Assembly: GCF_008364795.1 (NCBI RefSeq)
Contig: NZ_VTTM01000010.1
Coordinates: forward strand, 1-64,000
Length of the DNA: 64,000 bases
From: Azospirillum oryzae
Lineage (GTDB): Bacteria; Pseudomonadota; Alphaproteobacteria; Azospirillales; Azospirillaceae
Reading direction: 5' to 3'
Made by a program: the position numbers and the translations under genes
Shown: positions 34,822 to 43,214 of the stretch, in pieces
How the letters are laid out: every line of letters starts with the position of its first letter
Position numbering within the stretch: position 1 is the stretch's first letter
The notes under the pieces: model-generated
What the model saw: only the letters and a program-made list of their open reading frames with translations
Told to the model about the DNA's origin: nothing
Database searches by the model: none

Positions 34822-35693
34822 GGCTTCTTGCCCGCGGCGGCGGCGCTCTTGCCGCCCTCGGTCTTCTCACCGGGAATCAGCAGGCCGCTGACCCGGCCGC
34901 CGGCATCGCGGCCAGCGATGACGCGGTTGATCTTGGTGTTCATGTTCATCTCGGCGGCTTCGCCGTTCAGCTGGTTGTCGCCGCGGGTGATCTTGACGTT
35001 GCCCATCAGCACCGCGACGTTGTCGGCGACGGAATAGACCAGCTTGTCGGCCAGCGCCACGTCGGTGGGGGTGGTGACGACGATGTTGCCGGATCCGTCG
35101 ATCCGCTCCATCTGGGTGGTGCCGTCCGGCATCTTCTTCAGCCGGCCGATCAGCACGTCGGCGCGCAGCCGGTCGTTGCCGCGCACCGCCACCGCGTCGC
35201 CGCGCGCCACGGTCAGGTCCTGCGCCTCGTAATATTCCAGGCTGTCGCGGGCGGTGACCACGTCCTTGGTGGTGATCAGCTTCAGGTCCTTGCCGGTGAC
35301 GACGGCCACCTGCTTGTCGACGTCATAGACGCCATGGTCGCCGAACACCTGCTGGGTCGGGCTGACGATGCGGACATTGCCGTCGGCCACCAGCTGGAAC
35401 ACCTCGTTCCCCTTGCCGGGAACCTCGCGGTAATAGGCGGTCAGCACGTCGGCGAAGACGGTCGAGTCGTTGCGCTTGGCCGACGCGTTGCCGCGCGCCA
35501 CATAGGCGCGGACGTCCTGGTGCCATTCGATCGCCTGATCGGCGTTGATCTCCACCGGCTGCTTGCCGCCCATGCCGGGCAGCCCCTGAGCGAAGGCCTG
35601 CCCCGGAACCAGAGGTACGAAAGAGAAAAACCCGCCGGCCAGGATGGCCGACAGGGTCAAGACGGTACGGAATGGCGACCGTTTGGACGTCAC
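34818..35693 (-). CDS. lptA: LPS transport periplasmic bridge protein
   Basis: The protein has 291 residues with a signal peptide (VLTLSAILAGGFFSFVPLVP, ending AFAQ). The OstA-like beta-jellyroll contains KQPVEINADQAIEWHQDVRA, YVARGNASAKRNDSTVFADV and DGNVRIVSPTQQVFGDHGVY. It forms the bridge that carries LPS from LptC to LptD. It is longer than enterobacterial LptA (about 185 residues), with a C-terminal extension rich in Lys and Gly. Start and stop overlap lptC and lptB by 4 bp each, so the three genes are translationally coupled. Confidence 0.92.
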
Positions 35694-36505
35694 GGCTTCT
35701 TGCTCCCGGGGCGCTCGGCGGCCTGGACCTCGGCCTTCGACTGGTTGAGGAAGACGACGTTCTTGCCGCGGTCCGTCATGCGGAAGCCCTTGGCGTTGAT
35801 CTCGCCCTGCGGACCCTGGCCGGTCACCGCCTGCTCGCCCCAGGCGTTGCCCTTGCGGATGTCGGCCTCGGCCTCGCTGGTGGTGAACTCGTTGCCGTCG
35901 TCGCGCAGGACGTGGACGTTGCCGCGCATCAGCAGGATGCCGGTGCTCTGGTTGTACCAGCCCTTGTCGGAGCGCATGGTCACCCAGGTGCCGGTGCTCT
36001 CGGTCATCTCCGCCTGCGGGTCGTCCAGCAGGACGATGTCGGGCTGGTCGGCCGACTTGTCGGCCTTGGCCGCCACCAGCGAGAAGGGCTGGTTGTGTTC
36101 GTCCAGGCTGAAATAGCGCGGCTTCAGCATCTCGCTCTGCCCGGCGTCGGCGGAGACGCGCGGGGTCGGCGGGCTGTTCAGCGACGGCCAGGCGGCCAGC
36201 AGCGCCACCATCGCCAGCGCCGCCGCCGGCAGCACGAACTTCATGGCCGAGACGAAGCGGCTGTAGAACCGGCCGACCGGCCGCGTGCTCCGCCGCCGGT
36301 GCGCCCTGAGCGCGGTCGGCGGCTCCGCCGGCACCGGGGCGCGGGCGTCCCGGCCGACGGCGGTCGGGGCGGGTGCGGTGCGGCCGGCTGCCGTACGGTC
36401 GGGGCTGCGCAGGTCGTCCAGGCTCAACTCTTCGTCCCTCCGGCTCGGCGCTTGGCTTCCATGATGGGCGGGAACGGCGTCAGGCGGCGCCGGCGCGCAG
36501 GACAT
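35690..36505 (-). CDS. lptC: LPS export system protein LptC
   Basis: The protein has 271 residues as drawn from the ATG at 36505, which overlaps kdsD by 26 bp. A TTG start around 36425, after GGACGAAGAG, is also plausible and would remove the overlap. A membrane anchor (MKFVLPAAALAMVALLAAWP) is followed by an LptC-type beta domain (DIVLLDDPQAEMTESTGTWV, LLMRGNVHVLRDDGNEF). The cytoplasmic leader of about 90 residues is Arg/Pro/Ala-rich. It sits in the inner membrane and hands LPS to LptA. Confidence 0.88.
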   Translation of the reverse strand: MSCAPAPPDAVPAHHGSQAPSRRDEELSLDDLRSPDRTAAGRTAPAPTAVGRDARAPVPAEPPTALRAHRRRSTRPVGRFYSRFVSAMKFVLPAAALAMVALLAAWPSLNSPPTPRVSADAGQSEMLKPRYFSLDEHNQPFSLVAAKADKSADQPDIVLLDDPQAEMTESTGTWVTMRSDKGWYNQSTGILLMRGNVHVLRDDGNEFTTSEAEADIRKGNAWGEQAVTGQGPQGEINAKGFRMTDRGKNVVFLNQSKAEVQAAERPGSKKP

Positions 36506-37520
36506 CGTGGATGTGCACGATGCCGAGCGGCCGGTCCGCCTCGATCACGAACAGGGTGGTGATCTTCTTGTCGTTCATCTCGCGCAGCGCCTCGACGATC
36601 AACGCCTTCGGGCGGATGGTCTTGGGCCGCGGCGACATGATGCTGTCCGCGCGTTCCGCCAGAAGCTCCGGCGTCAGATGACGGCGAAGGTCGCCGTCGG
36701 TGATGATCCCGACCAGCGCCCCGGCTTCGTCGGTCACCCCGACGCAGCCCAGCCGCTTGGCCGTCATCTCGAAGATGACGTCGGACAGCGGCGAGTCAAG
36801 GCGGCACAGGGGCAAATCATCGCCCTTGTGCATGATGTCGGTGACCTTCAGCAATGCGCGACCCAACTGGCCGCCGGGGTGGAACTCGCGGAAATCGGCG
36901 GCGGAGAAGCCGCGCCGCTCCAGCAGGGCCACCGCCAGCGCGTCGCCCAGCGCCAGCATCATCGTGGTGGAGGTGGTGGGCGCCAGCCCCAGCGGGCAGG
37001 CTTCCGGCTCCGGCGGGACCACCAGCGCCACGTCCGACTGTTCGGCCAGCGAGGAGGCGGCGCGCCGCGTCATGCCGATCAGCGGGATGCCGAAGCGGCG
37101 GGTGTAGGCGATGATGTCCGCCAGTTCGTGCGTCTCGCCGGAGTTGGAGAGCGCCACCACCGCGTCGATTCTGGCGATCATGCCGAGGTCGCCGTGGCTC
37201 GCCTCGCCCGGATGGACGAAGAGGGCCGGCGTGCCGGTGGAGGCCATGGTCGCGGCGATCTTGCGGGCGACATGTCCCGACTTGCCCATGCCGGTGACGA
37301 CGACGCGGCCTTCGATGCCCTGGAGGATGTCGAGCGCCCGCAGGAACTCCCCGTCGAGGCTGCCGGCCAGCGCGACCAGCGCATCGGCCTCGGTCCGCAG
37401 GACGCGGGTGGCGCAGGCGAGATCGCGGTTCTCCACTTCCGTCGAAGCGGTGGAGCCGTCGGTCAGGCTGCCAGAAAGGCTGGACGTGATAACGCTGGTC
37501 AAGGCTGTCATGCCTTCCAT
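36480..37520 (-). CDS. kdsD: D-arabinose 5-phosphate isomerase (KpsF/GutQ family)
   Basis: The protein has 346 residues. The N-terminal SIS domain has VVVTGMGKSGHVARKIAATM, ASTGTPALFVHPGEASHGDL, ALSNSGETHEL and TTSTTMMLALGDALAV. Two CBS domains follow (RLGCVGVTDEAGALVGIITD, and ITTLFVIEADRPLGIVH). It converts ribulose 5-phosphate to arabinose 5-phosphate, the first step towards Kdo. It is the first gene of the lptCAB-rpoN block. The region just upstream has 28-bp tandem hairpin repeats. Two in-frame ATGs (37520 and 37511) are possible starts. Confidence 0.94.
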   Translation of the reverse strand: MEGMTALTSVITSSLSGSLTDGSTASTEVENRDLACATRVLRTEADALVALAGSLDGEFLRALDILQGIEGRVVVTGMGKSGHVARKIAATMASTGTPALFVHPGEASHGDLGMIARIDAVVALSNSGETHELADIIAYTRRFGIPLIGMTRRAASSLAEQSDVALVVPPEPEACPLGLAPTTSTTMMLALGDALAVALLERRGFSAADFREFHPGGQLGRALLKVTDIMHKGDDLPLCRLDSPLSDVIFEMTAKRLGCVGVTDEAGALVGIITDGDLRRHLTPELLAERADSIMSPRPKTIRPKALIVEALREMNDKKITTLFVIEADRPLGIVHIHDVLRAGAA

Positions 37521-37537
37521 TCAAGAGGCCCGTCCGC

Positions 37538-37606
37538 GGGCCGTTCACACCACAGGCCCCGCAAGGGGCCGTTCACACCATAGGCCCCGCATGGGGCCGT
37601 TCACAA
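37538..37606. repeat. 28-bp tandem hairpin repeats upstream of kdsD
   Basis: The unit starting GGGCCGTTCACACCA repeats at 37538, 37566 and partly at 37594 with a 28-bp period. On the kdsD strand each full unit has TGTGAACGG followed by the palindrome GGCCCC-NTGC-GGGGCC. The array is 18 to 86 bp before the kdsD start, where a leader RNA or promoter would be. Confidence 0.7.
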
Positions 37607-37608
37607 AC

Positions 37609-37642
37609 ACGCGCCTGCCCGGAGGACTCCCGGCAGGCGCGT
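37609..37642. terminator. GC-rich hairpin between rnd-like gene and kdsD
   Basis: ACGCGCCTGCC at 37609-37619 pairs with its complement at 37632-37642 (11-bp perfect stem, 12-base loop). It follows the exonuclease gene by about 170 bp. No T-run is present, so it may be a weak terminator or a processing site. Confidence 0.45.
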
Positions 37643-37811
37643 CGTGCAGTATGCCCCCCGGCGGACGCCGGGTCAAATCCACGGCCGGTCAGGGGAAGAG
37701 GTGTCGCAGGTGGCCCCGCTCCCGCCTCTCGCACAAACTTTGCTTGTGCTGTCGGCGTCAGGCGGATCGAATATCCGCTGAGAGCCCCGGCAGAGGGCGT
37801 CTACCTCGCGA

Positions 37812-38438
37812 TCAGTGCGCCAGAATGTCCGGGGTTTCCCAGCCGCCGAGGTCCAGCTCGCCGCGGGCGGGCAGGAAGTCGAAGCAGGCCTGGGCCAGAT
37901 GGGTGCGGCCCTCGCGCGCCAGCATGACGTCCAGTTTCGCCTTCAGGTCGTGCAGGTGCAGCACGTCGGATGCCGCATACTTCATCTGGTCGGTGGTCAG
38001 CTCGGGCGCCCCCCAGTCGGAGGACTGCTGCTGCTTGGAGATCTCGACGCCGAGTAGATCCTTGCACAGGTCCTTCAGGCCATGGCGGTCGGTGAATGTG
38101 CGGACCAGCTTGGAGGCTACCTTGGTGCAATAGACCGGCTGGCAGCTGACGCCCAGATAGGCTTTCATCACCGCCACGTCGAAACGGGCGAAGTGGAACA
38201 GCTTGGTCACGTCGGGGCGGGTCAGCAGGCGCTTCAGGTTCGGCGCCTCGTACTGGCCGGGGCGGAACTGGACCAGATGGACGGCACCGTCGCCGGCCGA
38301 CAGCTGCACGAGGCAGAGACGGTCGCGGTGGGGGTTCAGCCCCATGGTCTCGGTGTCGATGGCCACGCAGTTGTCGCGGGCGCCGGCGGCGAGGTCGAGG
38401 CCGTCGGGGAGGTCGCCGTCATGAAGGTCGATGGGCAT
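37812..38438 (-). CDS. Ribonuclease D-like 3'-5' exonuclease
   Basis: The protein has 208 residues, only the DEDD exonuclease domain without the HRDC domains of RNase D (about 375 residues). Motif I is CVAIDTETMGL, motif II is LFHFARFDVAVM, and motif III is QMKYAASDVLHLHDL, with the Tyr of the DEDDy subclass at MKYAASD. Short proteins of this kind are common in alphaproteobacteria upstream of kdsD. It probably trims structured RNA ends. About 290 bp separate it from kdsD. Confidence 0.9.
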   Translation of the reverse strand: MPIDLHDGDLPDGLDLAAGARDNCVAIDTETMGLNPHRDRLCLVQLSAGDGAVHLVQFRPGQYEAPNLKRLLTRPDVTKLFHFARFDVAVMKAYLGVSCQPVYCTKVASKLVRTFTDRHGLKDLCKDLLGVEISKQQQSSDWGAPELTTDQMKYAASDVLHLHDLKAKLDVMLAREGRTHLAQACFDFLPARGELDLGGWETPDILAH

Positions 38439-38559
38439 GGTCGCGTCCCGGGGTGGTCAGGCCCCCGGCCACGGACCCTAGAAACGACGAACGCCGCTCT
38501 GCACTTTCTCCTTCTCGATCGAAGGAGCTGTGCATGCGGCGCAGCCGGGTAGAAAGAAA

Positions 38560-38646
38560 TGGTGCCCAGGAGAAGACTCGAACTTCCACGACATTTCTGC
38601 CACAGGTACCTGAAACCTGCGCGTCTACCAATTCCGCCACCTGGGC
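38560..38646 (-). tRNA. tRNA-Leu (anticodon CAG)
   Basis: On the minus strand the acceptor 5' strand GCCCAGG pairs with CCTGGGC, followed by A and an encoded CCA at 38562-38560. The D-arm has GGCGGAATTGGTAGACGC. The anticodon stem CAGGT/ACCTG closes the loop TTCAGGT, giving CAG. There is a long variable arm typical of Leu and a T-arm with GTTCGAGTC. Total length is 87 bases. Confidence 0.95.
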
Positions 38647-38918
38647 TCGGTGCTCGGTGTGTGGGCGGTTGTTTAATGATCCGGCCGGGGGGCGTCAACA
38701 GCTTTTTTTCGACCCCTTCATTTTTTGTCGCGCGGCACGGGGCGCGGCGATGCAGCCCCTGGCTTGGCGGCGGTCCATTCGCTATAAGCATGCCCGCAGT
38801 TCCAGCAGTCATCCAGGCGACACACAGTCGGACGACGCGCGGGGGCGCGAGGCGGGCCATGGAAAGGCCGCAGCGCGGAAACCCCGGTTCCGGCGCGCAA
38901 CGACACGGGAGACGGTCG

Positions 38919-39890
38919 ATGTCCTATCGCACTCAGGTTATCACGGTGTTCGGCGGTTCGGGCTTCATCGGCCGCCACCTGATCCGGCGCCTCGCCAAGT
39001 CGGGCGCCCTCATCCGCATCGCCACCCGCAACCCGGGCAAGGCCACCTTCCTGAAGACGGCCGGCGCCGTCGGCCAGATCGTGCCCTTCGCCACCGACTG
39101 CACCGACGACGTGTCGGTCGCCCGCGCCCTGCAGGGGGCAGACGTCGCCATCAACCTGCTGGGCGTGCTGTACGAGCGCGGGAGCCAGAGCTTCCAGGGC
39201 GTGCATGTCGACGCCGCCTCCCGCATCGCCCGGCTGGCGGCATCCGCCGGCGTCAACCGCCTGGTCCATGTCTCCGCCATCGGCGCCGACGCCGCCTCGC
39301 CGTCGGTCTATGCCCGCTCCAAGGCGGCGGGCGAGCAGGCGGTGCTGTCCGCCTTCCCGGCGGCGACGATCCTGCGCCCCAGCATCGTCTTCGGGCCGGA
39401 GGACAACTTCTTCAACAAGTTCGCGGCGATGGCGCAGAAGGCCCCCGCCCTACCGCTGATCGGCGGCGGCAAGACCCTCTTCCAGCCGGTCTATGTCGGC
39501 GATCTGGCCGACGCCATCGTCGCCGCGCTGGCGACGGACGGCGCCCGCGGCAAGACCTATGAGCTGGGCGGCCCACGCGTCTACACCTTCCGCGAACTGC
39601 TGGATCTGACCCAGAAGAACATCCAGCGCCACCGTCCGCTGGTGACCATCCCCTGGAACTTCGCCGACTCGCTGGCCGGCATCCTGGAGAAGGTGCCGGT
39701 GCTGGCCCCGGCGCTGACCCGCGATCAGGTCGCGCTGCTGAAGCAGGACAACGTCGTCTCGCCGACCGCGCTGGGCTTCAAGGATCTCGGCATCACCGAG
39801 CTGGCGACCTGCGAGGTGATCCTGCCGACCTACCTGTCGCGCTTCATCGTCGGCGGCAAGTACAGCGGCCTGACCAACAACGCCCATTAA
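38919..39890 (+). CDS. Complex I NDUFA9-like NAD(P)-binding protein
   Basis: The protein has 323 residues from the ATG at 38919, with GGGAGA upstream. Longer frames are not supported. The Rossmann start is ITVFGGSGFIGRHLIRRLAK, then NLLGVLYERGSQSFQGVHVD, HVSAIGADAASPSVYARSKA, TILRPSIVFGPEDNFFNKFA, and YVGDLADAIVAAL. This pattern is that of the atypical short-chain dehydrogenases related to the NDUFA9 subunit of mitochondrial complex I. The catalytic Tyr-x3-Lys is present as YARSK. The bacterial role is not settled. Confidence 0.9.
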   Translation: MSYRTQVITVFGGSGFIGRHLIRRLAKSGALIRIATRNPGKATFLKTAGAVGQIVPFATDCTDDVSVARALQGADVAINLLGVLYERGSQSFQGVHVDAASRIARLAASAGVNRLVHVSAIGADAASPSVYARSKAAGEQAVLSAFPAATILRPSIVFGPEDNFFNKFAAMAQKAPALPLIGGGKTLFQPVYVGDLADAIVAALATDGARGKTYELGGPRVYTFRELLDLTQKNIQRHRPLVTIPWNFADSLAGILEKVPVLAPALTRDQVALLKQDNVVSPTALGFKDLGITELATCEVILPTYLSRFIVGGKYSGLTNNAH

Positions 39891-39906
39891 AGGCGGGTCC
39901 GGTTCC

Positions 39907-40734
39907 GTGACTCCCGAAAGCCCCGGCCCCCGCGCCGGGGCTTTTGCGTTCTCCAGGCTGCGCGCGCCGGCCGCCTTCGCCTGCGGCGCGGTCATCGGCA
40001 CGCTGGGCGGCCTGATCGGTCTGGGCGGGGCGGAGTTCCGCCTGCCGCTGCTGATCGGCGCCTTCCGCCTCAAAGCGCTCGACGCCGTCATCCTGAACAA
40101 GGCGATGAGCCTCGTCGTCGTCGCCGCGGCCCTGCCGTTGCGCGCCGGGACGGTGCCGCTCGGCCTCGTGGCTGCCAATGGTGGGGTGGTCGCCACCCTG
40201 CTGGCCGGCAGCCTGCCGGGAGCCTGGATCGGCGCGGGATGGGCGATGCGGATGGATGCCGCCCGGTTGCAGCGGGTGATGGCCGCGCTGCTGGCGCTGA
40301 TCGCCGCCGTGCTGCTGTTCGGGCATGGCCTGACGGGAGGGGCGGGGCCGCTGCTGGAGGGGCCGGCGCTGACCGTCGCCGGGACGGTGGCCGGCTTCGC
40401 CATCGGGGTCGTCGCCTCGCTGCTGGGCGTGGCCGGGGGCGAACTGCTGATCCCGACCCTGGTCCTGCTGTTCGGGGTGGACGTGAAGCTGGCCGGCAGC
40501 CTGTCGCTGGCGATCAGCCTGCCGACCATGATCGTCGGCTTCTCCCGCTACGCCCGCGACCGCAGCCTGGCCCTGCTGGTCCGGCAGCGCGGCTTCGTCC
40601 TGCTGATGGCGGCGGGGTCGCTGGCCGGCGCCTTCATCGGCGGGCTGCTGCTGGGCGTGGTGCCGGACCGGCTGCTGCTGCCGGTGCTGGCGGCGATCCT
40701 GCTGCTGTCGGCCGTCCGGATGTGGCGGCATTGA
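39907..40734 (+). CDS. TauE/SafE-family sulfite/anion permease
   Basis: The protein is 275 residues if the GTG at 39907 is used. That start lies before a terminator hairpin and is doubtful. The true start may be a rare codon around 39950, before the first helix. The two repeated halves each have the family motif (ACGAVIGTLGGLIGLGGAEF, and AIGVVASLLGVAGGELLIPT). Seven or eight membrane segments are visible, and the end is AAILLLSAVRMWRH. Members export sulfite, sulfoacetate or similar anions. No neighbouring sulfur genes identify the substrate. Confidence 0.85.
   Translation: MTPESPGPRAGAFAFSRLRAPAAFACGAVIGTLGGLIGLGGAEFRLPLLIGAFRLKALDAVILNKAMSLVVVAAALPLRAGTVPLGLVAANGGVVATLLAGSLPGAWIGAGWAMRMDAARLQRVMAALLALIAAVLLFGHGLTGGAGPLLEGPALTVAGTVAGFAIGVVASLLGVAGGELLIPTLVLLFGVDVKLAGSLSLAISLPTMIVGFSRYARDRSLALLVRQRGFVLLMAAGSLAGAFIGGLLLGVVPDRLLLPVLAAILLLSAVRMWRH
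39917..39945 (+). terminator. Intrinsic terminator after the NDUFA9-like gene
   Basis: AAAGCCCCGGC pairs with GCCGGGGCTTT and is followed by further T. It lies 26 bp after the stop of the preceding gene. It also falls inside the first codons of the TauE/SafE frame as drawn from 39907. Confidence 0.75.
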
Positions 40735-40836
40735 AGAGTTCCCGCCAGTCTCCAGCATGGCACGCCTGCCCCATCGCCGCTTGAATTCCCCGCATGGCGC
40801 CGTCATGTGGGCGGTTCAACTGTAGCGGGAACGGCA

Positions 40837-42024
40837 ATGACAGGTGCAGAGGATATCCGGGGCGTGTCGGGGCGGATGGCGGAACAGGCGTCCGCCGCGC
40901 GCTGGGCCACCGTCGCCGCCTTCTTCCTGAACGGCACCGTCTTCGGCGTCTGGGCGACGCAGATTCCGCTGCTGAAGAACCGGTTGGATCTCAGTCCGGC
41001 GGTGCTGGGCGTTGCTCTGCTCTGCCTTGCCGTCGGCGCCCTGACGGCGATGATCGCCAGCGGCCCGTTGTTGGGGCGGATCGGCAGTGCACCGGTGACG
41101 CGGGTGACCGCCCTGCTGTTCGCCGGGTTGCTGCCGCTGCCGGCGCTGGTGCCGGACGTGGTGACGCTGTGCATCGTGCTGGCGGCGTTCGGCGCGTCGG
41201 GCGGCACCATGGACGTCGCCATGAACGCGCAGGGCGCCCTGGTGGAGCGGCGGTTCGGCCGGCCGATCATGTCGTCGCTGCACGGGATGTGGAGCCTGGG
41301 CGGGCTGGCCGGGGCTGGCCTAGGCGGTCTGCTGCTGCCGTTGATGCCGGCGGCGGCACAGGCGGGGCTGGTGTCGGTCGGGCTGCTCGTGCCCTTCCTG
41401 CTCCTGCAGGGGCGCTTCCTGCCCGACCGCAATGCCGGCGGCGGCGGGTTGGTTCTGCCCGACCGCAAGACCCTGCTGCTGGGGCTTCTGGCCGCCCTGT
41501 CCTTCATGAGCGAGGGCGCCATCCTGGATTGGAGCGCCATCCACCTGCGCGACGACCTCGGCGCGCCGGCCTCGGTCGCCGGCATGGGGTTCGGCGTGTT
41601 CTGCGCCGCCATGGCGGTCGGACGGTTCAGCGGCGACCGGCTGCGCCATCGCTTCGGCGGGGCGACGCTGATGCGCGGCGGCGGGCTGCTGGCCGCGGCC
41701 GGGCTGGGACTCGTGCTGGCCGGGGGAGCGGTCGGGGACGGGCTGCCGCTGCTGGCGATAACCGGATTCGGTCTGACCGGGATCGGCCTGTCGAACGTGG
41801 TGCCCGTGCTGTTCAGCACGGCCGGCGCGACGGAGACCGGCCATGCCGGCCATGCGGTCGCCGCGGTGTCCACCATGGGCTATGCCGGCGTGCTGACCGG
41901 TCCGCCGCTGGTCGGCTTCATCGCCGAAGCGACCAGCCTCGCCACCGCCTTCGCGCTGATCGCGCTGCTGGCGCTGGGGATGGCCGCTGCCGCGGCCCGT
42001 GCGGTGCCGCGGCAGGCGGTTTGA
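40837..42024 (+). CDS. MFS transporter (YbjJ-like)
   Basis: The protein has 395 residues from the ATG at 40837, preceded by GGGAACGG. A GTG at 40807 would add 10 residues. Twelve membrane helices are visible. The first has ATVAAFFLNGTVFGVWATQI, and the following loop has PLLKNRLDLSPAVLGVALLC. Other segments are GASGGTMDVAMNAQGALVER, SSLHGMWSLGGLAGAGLGGL and LSFMSEGAILDWSAIHLRDD, which match YbjJ/FucP-like carriers. The substrate is unknown. It ends 3 bp before the convergent uppP stop. Confidence 0.88.
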   Translation: MTGAEDIRGVSGRMAEQASAARWATVAAFFLNGTVFGVWATQIPLLKNRLDLSPAVLGVALLCLAVGALTAMIASGPLLGRIGSAPVTRVTALLFAGLLPLPALVPDVVTLCIVLAAFGASGGTMDVAMNAQGALVERRFGRPIMSSLHGMWSLGGLAGAGLGGLLLPLMPAAAQAGLVSVGLLVPFLLLQGRFLPDRNAGGGGLVLPDRKTLLLGLLAALSFMSEGAILDWSAIHLRDDLGAPASVAGMGFGVFCAAMAVGRFSGDRLRHRFGGATLMRGGGLLAAAGLGLVLAGGAVGDGLPLLAITGFGLTGIGLSNVVPVLFSTAGATETGHAGHAVAAVSTMGYAGVLTGPPLVGFIAEATSLATAFALIALLALGMAAAAARAVPRQAV

Positions 42025-42027
42025 TGC

Positions 42028-42828
42028 TTAGAGGTAAAGGAAGGCCAGCATGCCGGTGCCGATGGCGATGCGGTACCAGCCGAAGGGGGTGAAGCCGTAG
42101 CGGCCGACGAAGTCGACCAGCGTCTTCACCACCAGGGCCGCGGCGATGAAGGCGGTGACGAAGCCGACCAGGATCAGCAGGCCGCTGTCCAGGCTCATCA
42201 CCGACCAGTTCTTGTAGAGGTCGTAGGCGGTGGCGCCGGCCATGGTCGGCACCGCCAGGAAGAAGGAGAATTCGGCCGCCGTCTTGCGGTCGACGCCCAT
42301 CAGCAGGGCGCCCAGGATGCTGGCGCCCGAGCGCGACACGCCCGGCACCAGCGCCAGGCACTGGCAGAAGCCGATCTTCAGCGCCAGCGGGGCCGGAAAA
42401 TTCTCGATCTGGTGATAGCGGGCGACCGGAATCAGGCGCTCCACCAGCAGGATGGCGACACCGCCCAGGATCAGCGCGATGCTGACGACGGTGGGGTTGA
42501 ACAGCACCGCCTTGATGACCCCGTGCAGCCCGGCGCCGAGCACCATCGCCGGCAGGAAGGCGATCAGCACGGCCATGACGAAACGCCGCGCCGCCGGATC
42601 GTCCTTCAGCCCTGTGGCAACACGCCACAGCCGGTGGAAATAGACGACGCAGATCGCCAGAATGGCGCCAAGCTGGATCACCACCTCGAACACCTTGCCG
42701 GGCGGTCCCTGGAAGCCCAGAAGCTCGTCCAGCATGATGAGGTGGCCGGTCGAGGAGACGGGCAGGAACTCGGTCAGCCCCTCCACCAGCCCCATGAGTG
42801 TGGCGTCCAGATATTGATCGATCATCAT
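42028..42828 (-). CDS. uppP: Undecaprenyl-diphosphatase (BacA family)
   Basis: The protein has 266 residues. Both signature loops are present: GLVEGLTEFLPVSSTGHLIM near the N-terminus and LVPGVSRSGASILGALLMGV in the middle, with eight or so membrane helices. It dephosphorylates undecaprenyl diphosphate so the lipid carrier can be reused in peptidoglycan synthesis and contributes to bacitracin resistance. It is the only gene of its transcript and converges with the MFS gene. Confidence 0.95.
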   Translation of the reverse strand: MMIDQYLDATLMGLVEGLTEFLPVSSTGHLIMLDELLGFQGPPGKVFEVVIQLGAILAICVVYFHRLWRVATGLKDDPAARRFVMAVLIAFLPAMVLGAGLHGVIKAVLFNPTVVSIALILGGVAILLVERLIPVARYHQIENFPAPLALKIGFCQCLALVPGVSRSGASILGALLMGVDRKTAAEFSFFLAVPTMAGATAYDLYKNWSVMSLDSGLLILVGFVTAFIAAALVVKTLVDFVGRYGFTPFGWYRIAIGTGMLAFLYL

Positions 42829-43214
42829 CGCGGCACGCAGCCTTCGGCAGGTTGGATGTTGCGGCGCTTATAGCAGGGCGCGGCCGGGCTTGGCGATGGC
42901 GAGGGTTCGGTACTCCTATTCGAGCGATAGTCCTGTTTCGAGACTAATTTTCTGTCTCGTTTTTGTGACACCCTGCCGCCACGCCTACGCATTCCAGCCT
43001 TGCGAAGGAAAAGGTCAACAAACCGGACCTATCGGTGCTTTTGTGCTTCCGCAGGCCCGTCTCATGCGTTATATGACGAGCGTCCGCCACTTTGCGGACG
43101 TTCGATTTCAACCCAGCCGGTCGGTGTAGGCCAACGCCGCAGCCCCCGGTCAGGCCCAGCAAGGCGATGTCCCCGGAACTGACGGCGGGGCCGCGAAGCG
43201 AAGGAGCAGACGTC
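42829..43214 (+). promoter_or_regulatory. Intergenic region upstream of gltD with hairpins
   Basis: This 386-bp gap between divergent uppP and gltD should hold both promoters. A small hairpin with a T-run is at 42939-42964 (CGAGAC, loop, GTCTCG, then TTTTT). A stronger one is at 43077-43104 (CGAGCGTCCGC paired with GCGGACGTTCG, six-base loop). AAGGAG just before 43215 is the gltD ribosome site. I could not place a clear -24/-12 or -35/-10 promoter. Confidence 0.5.
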
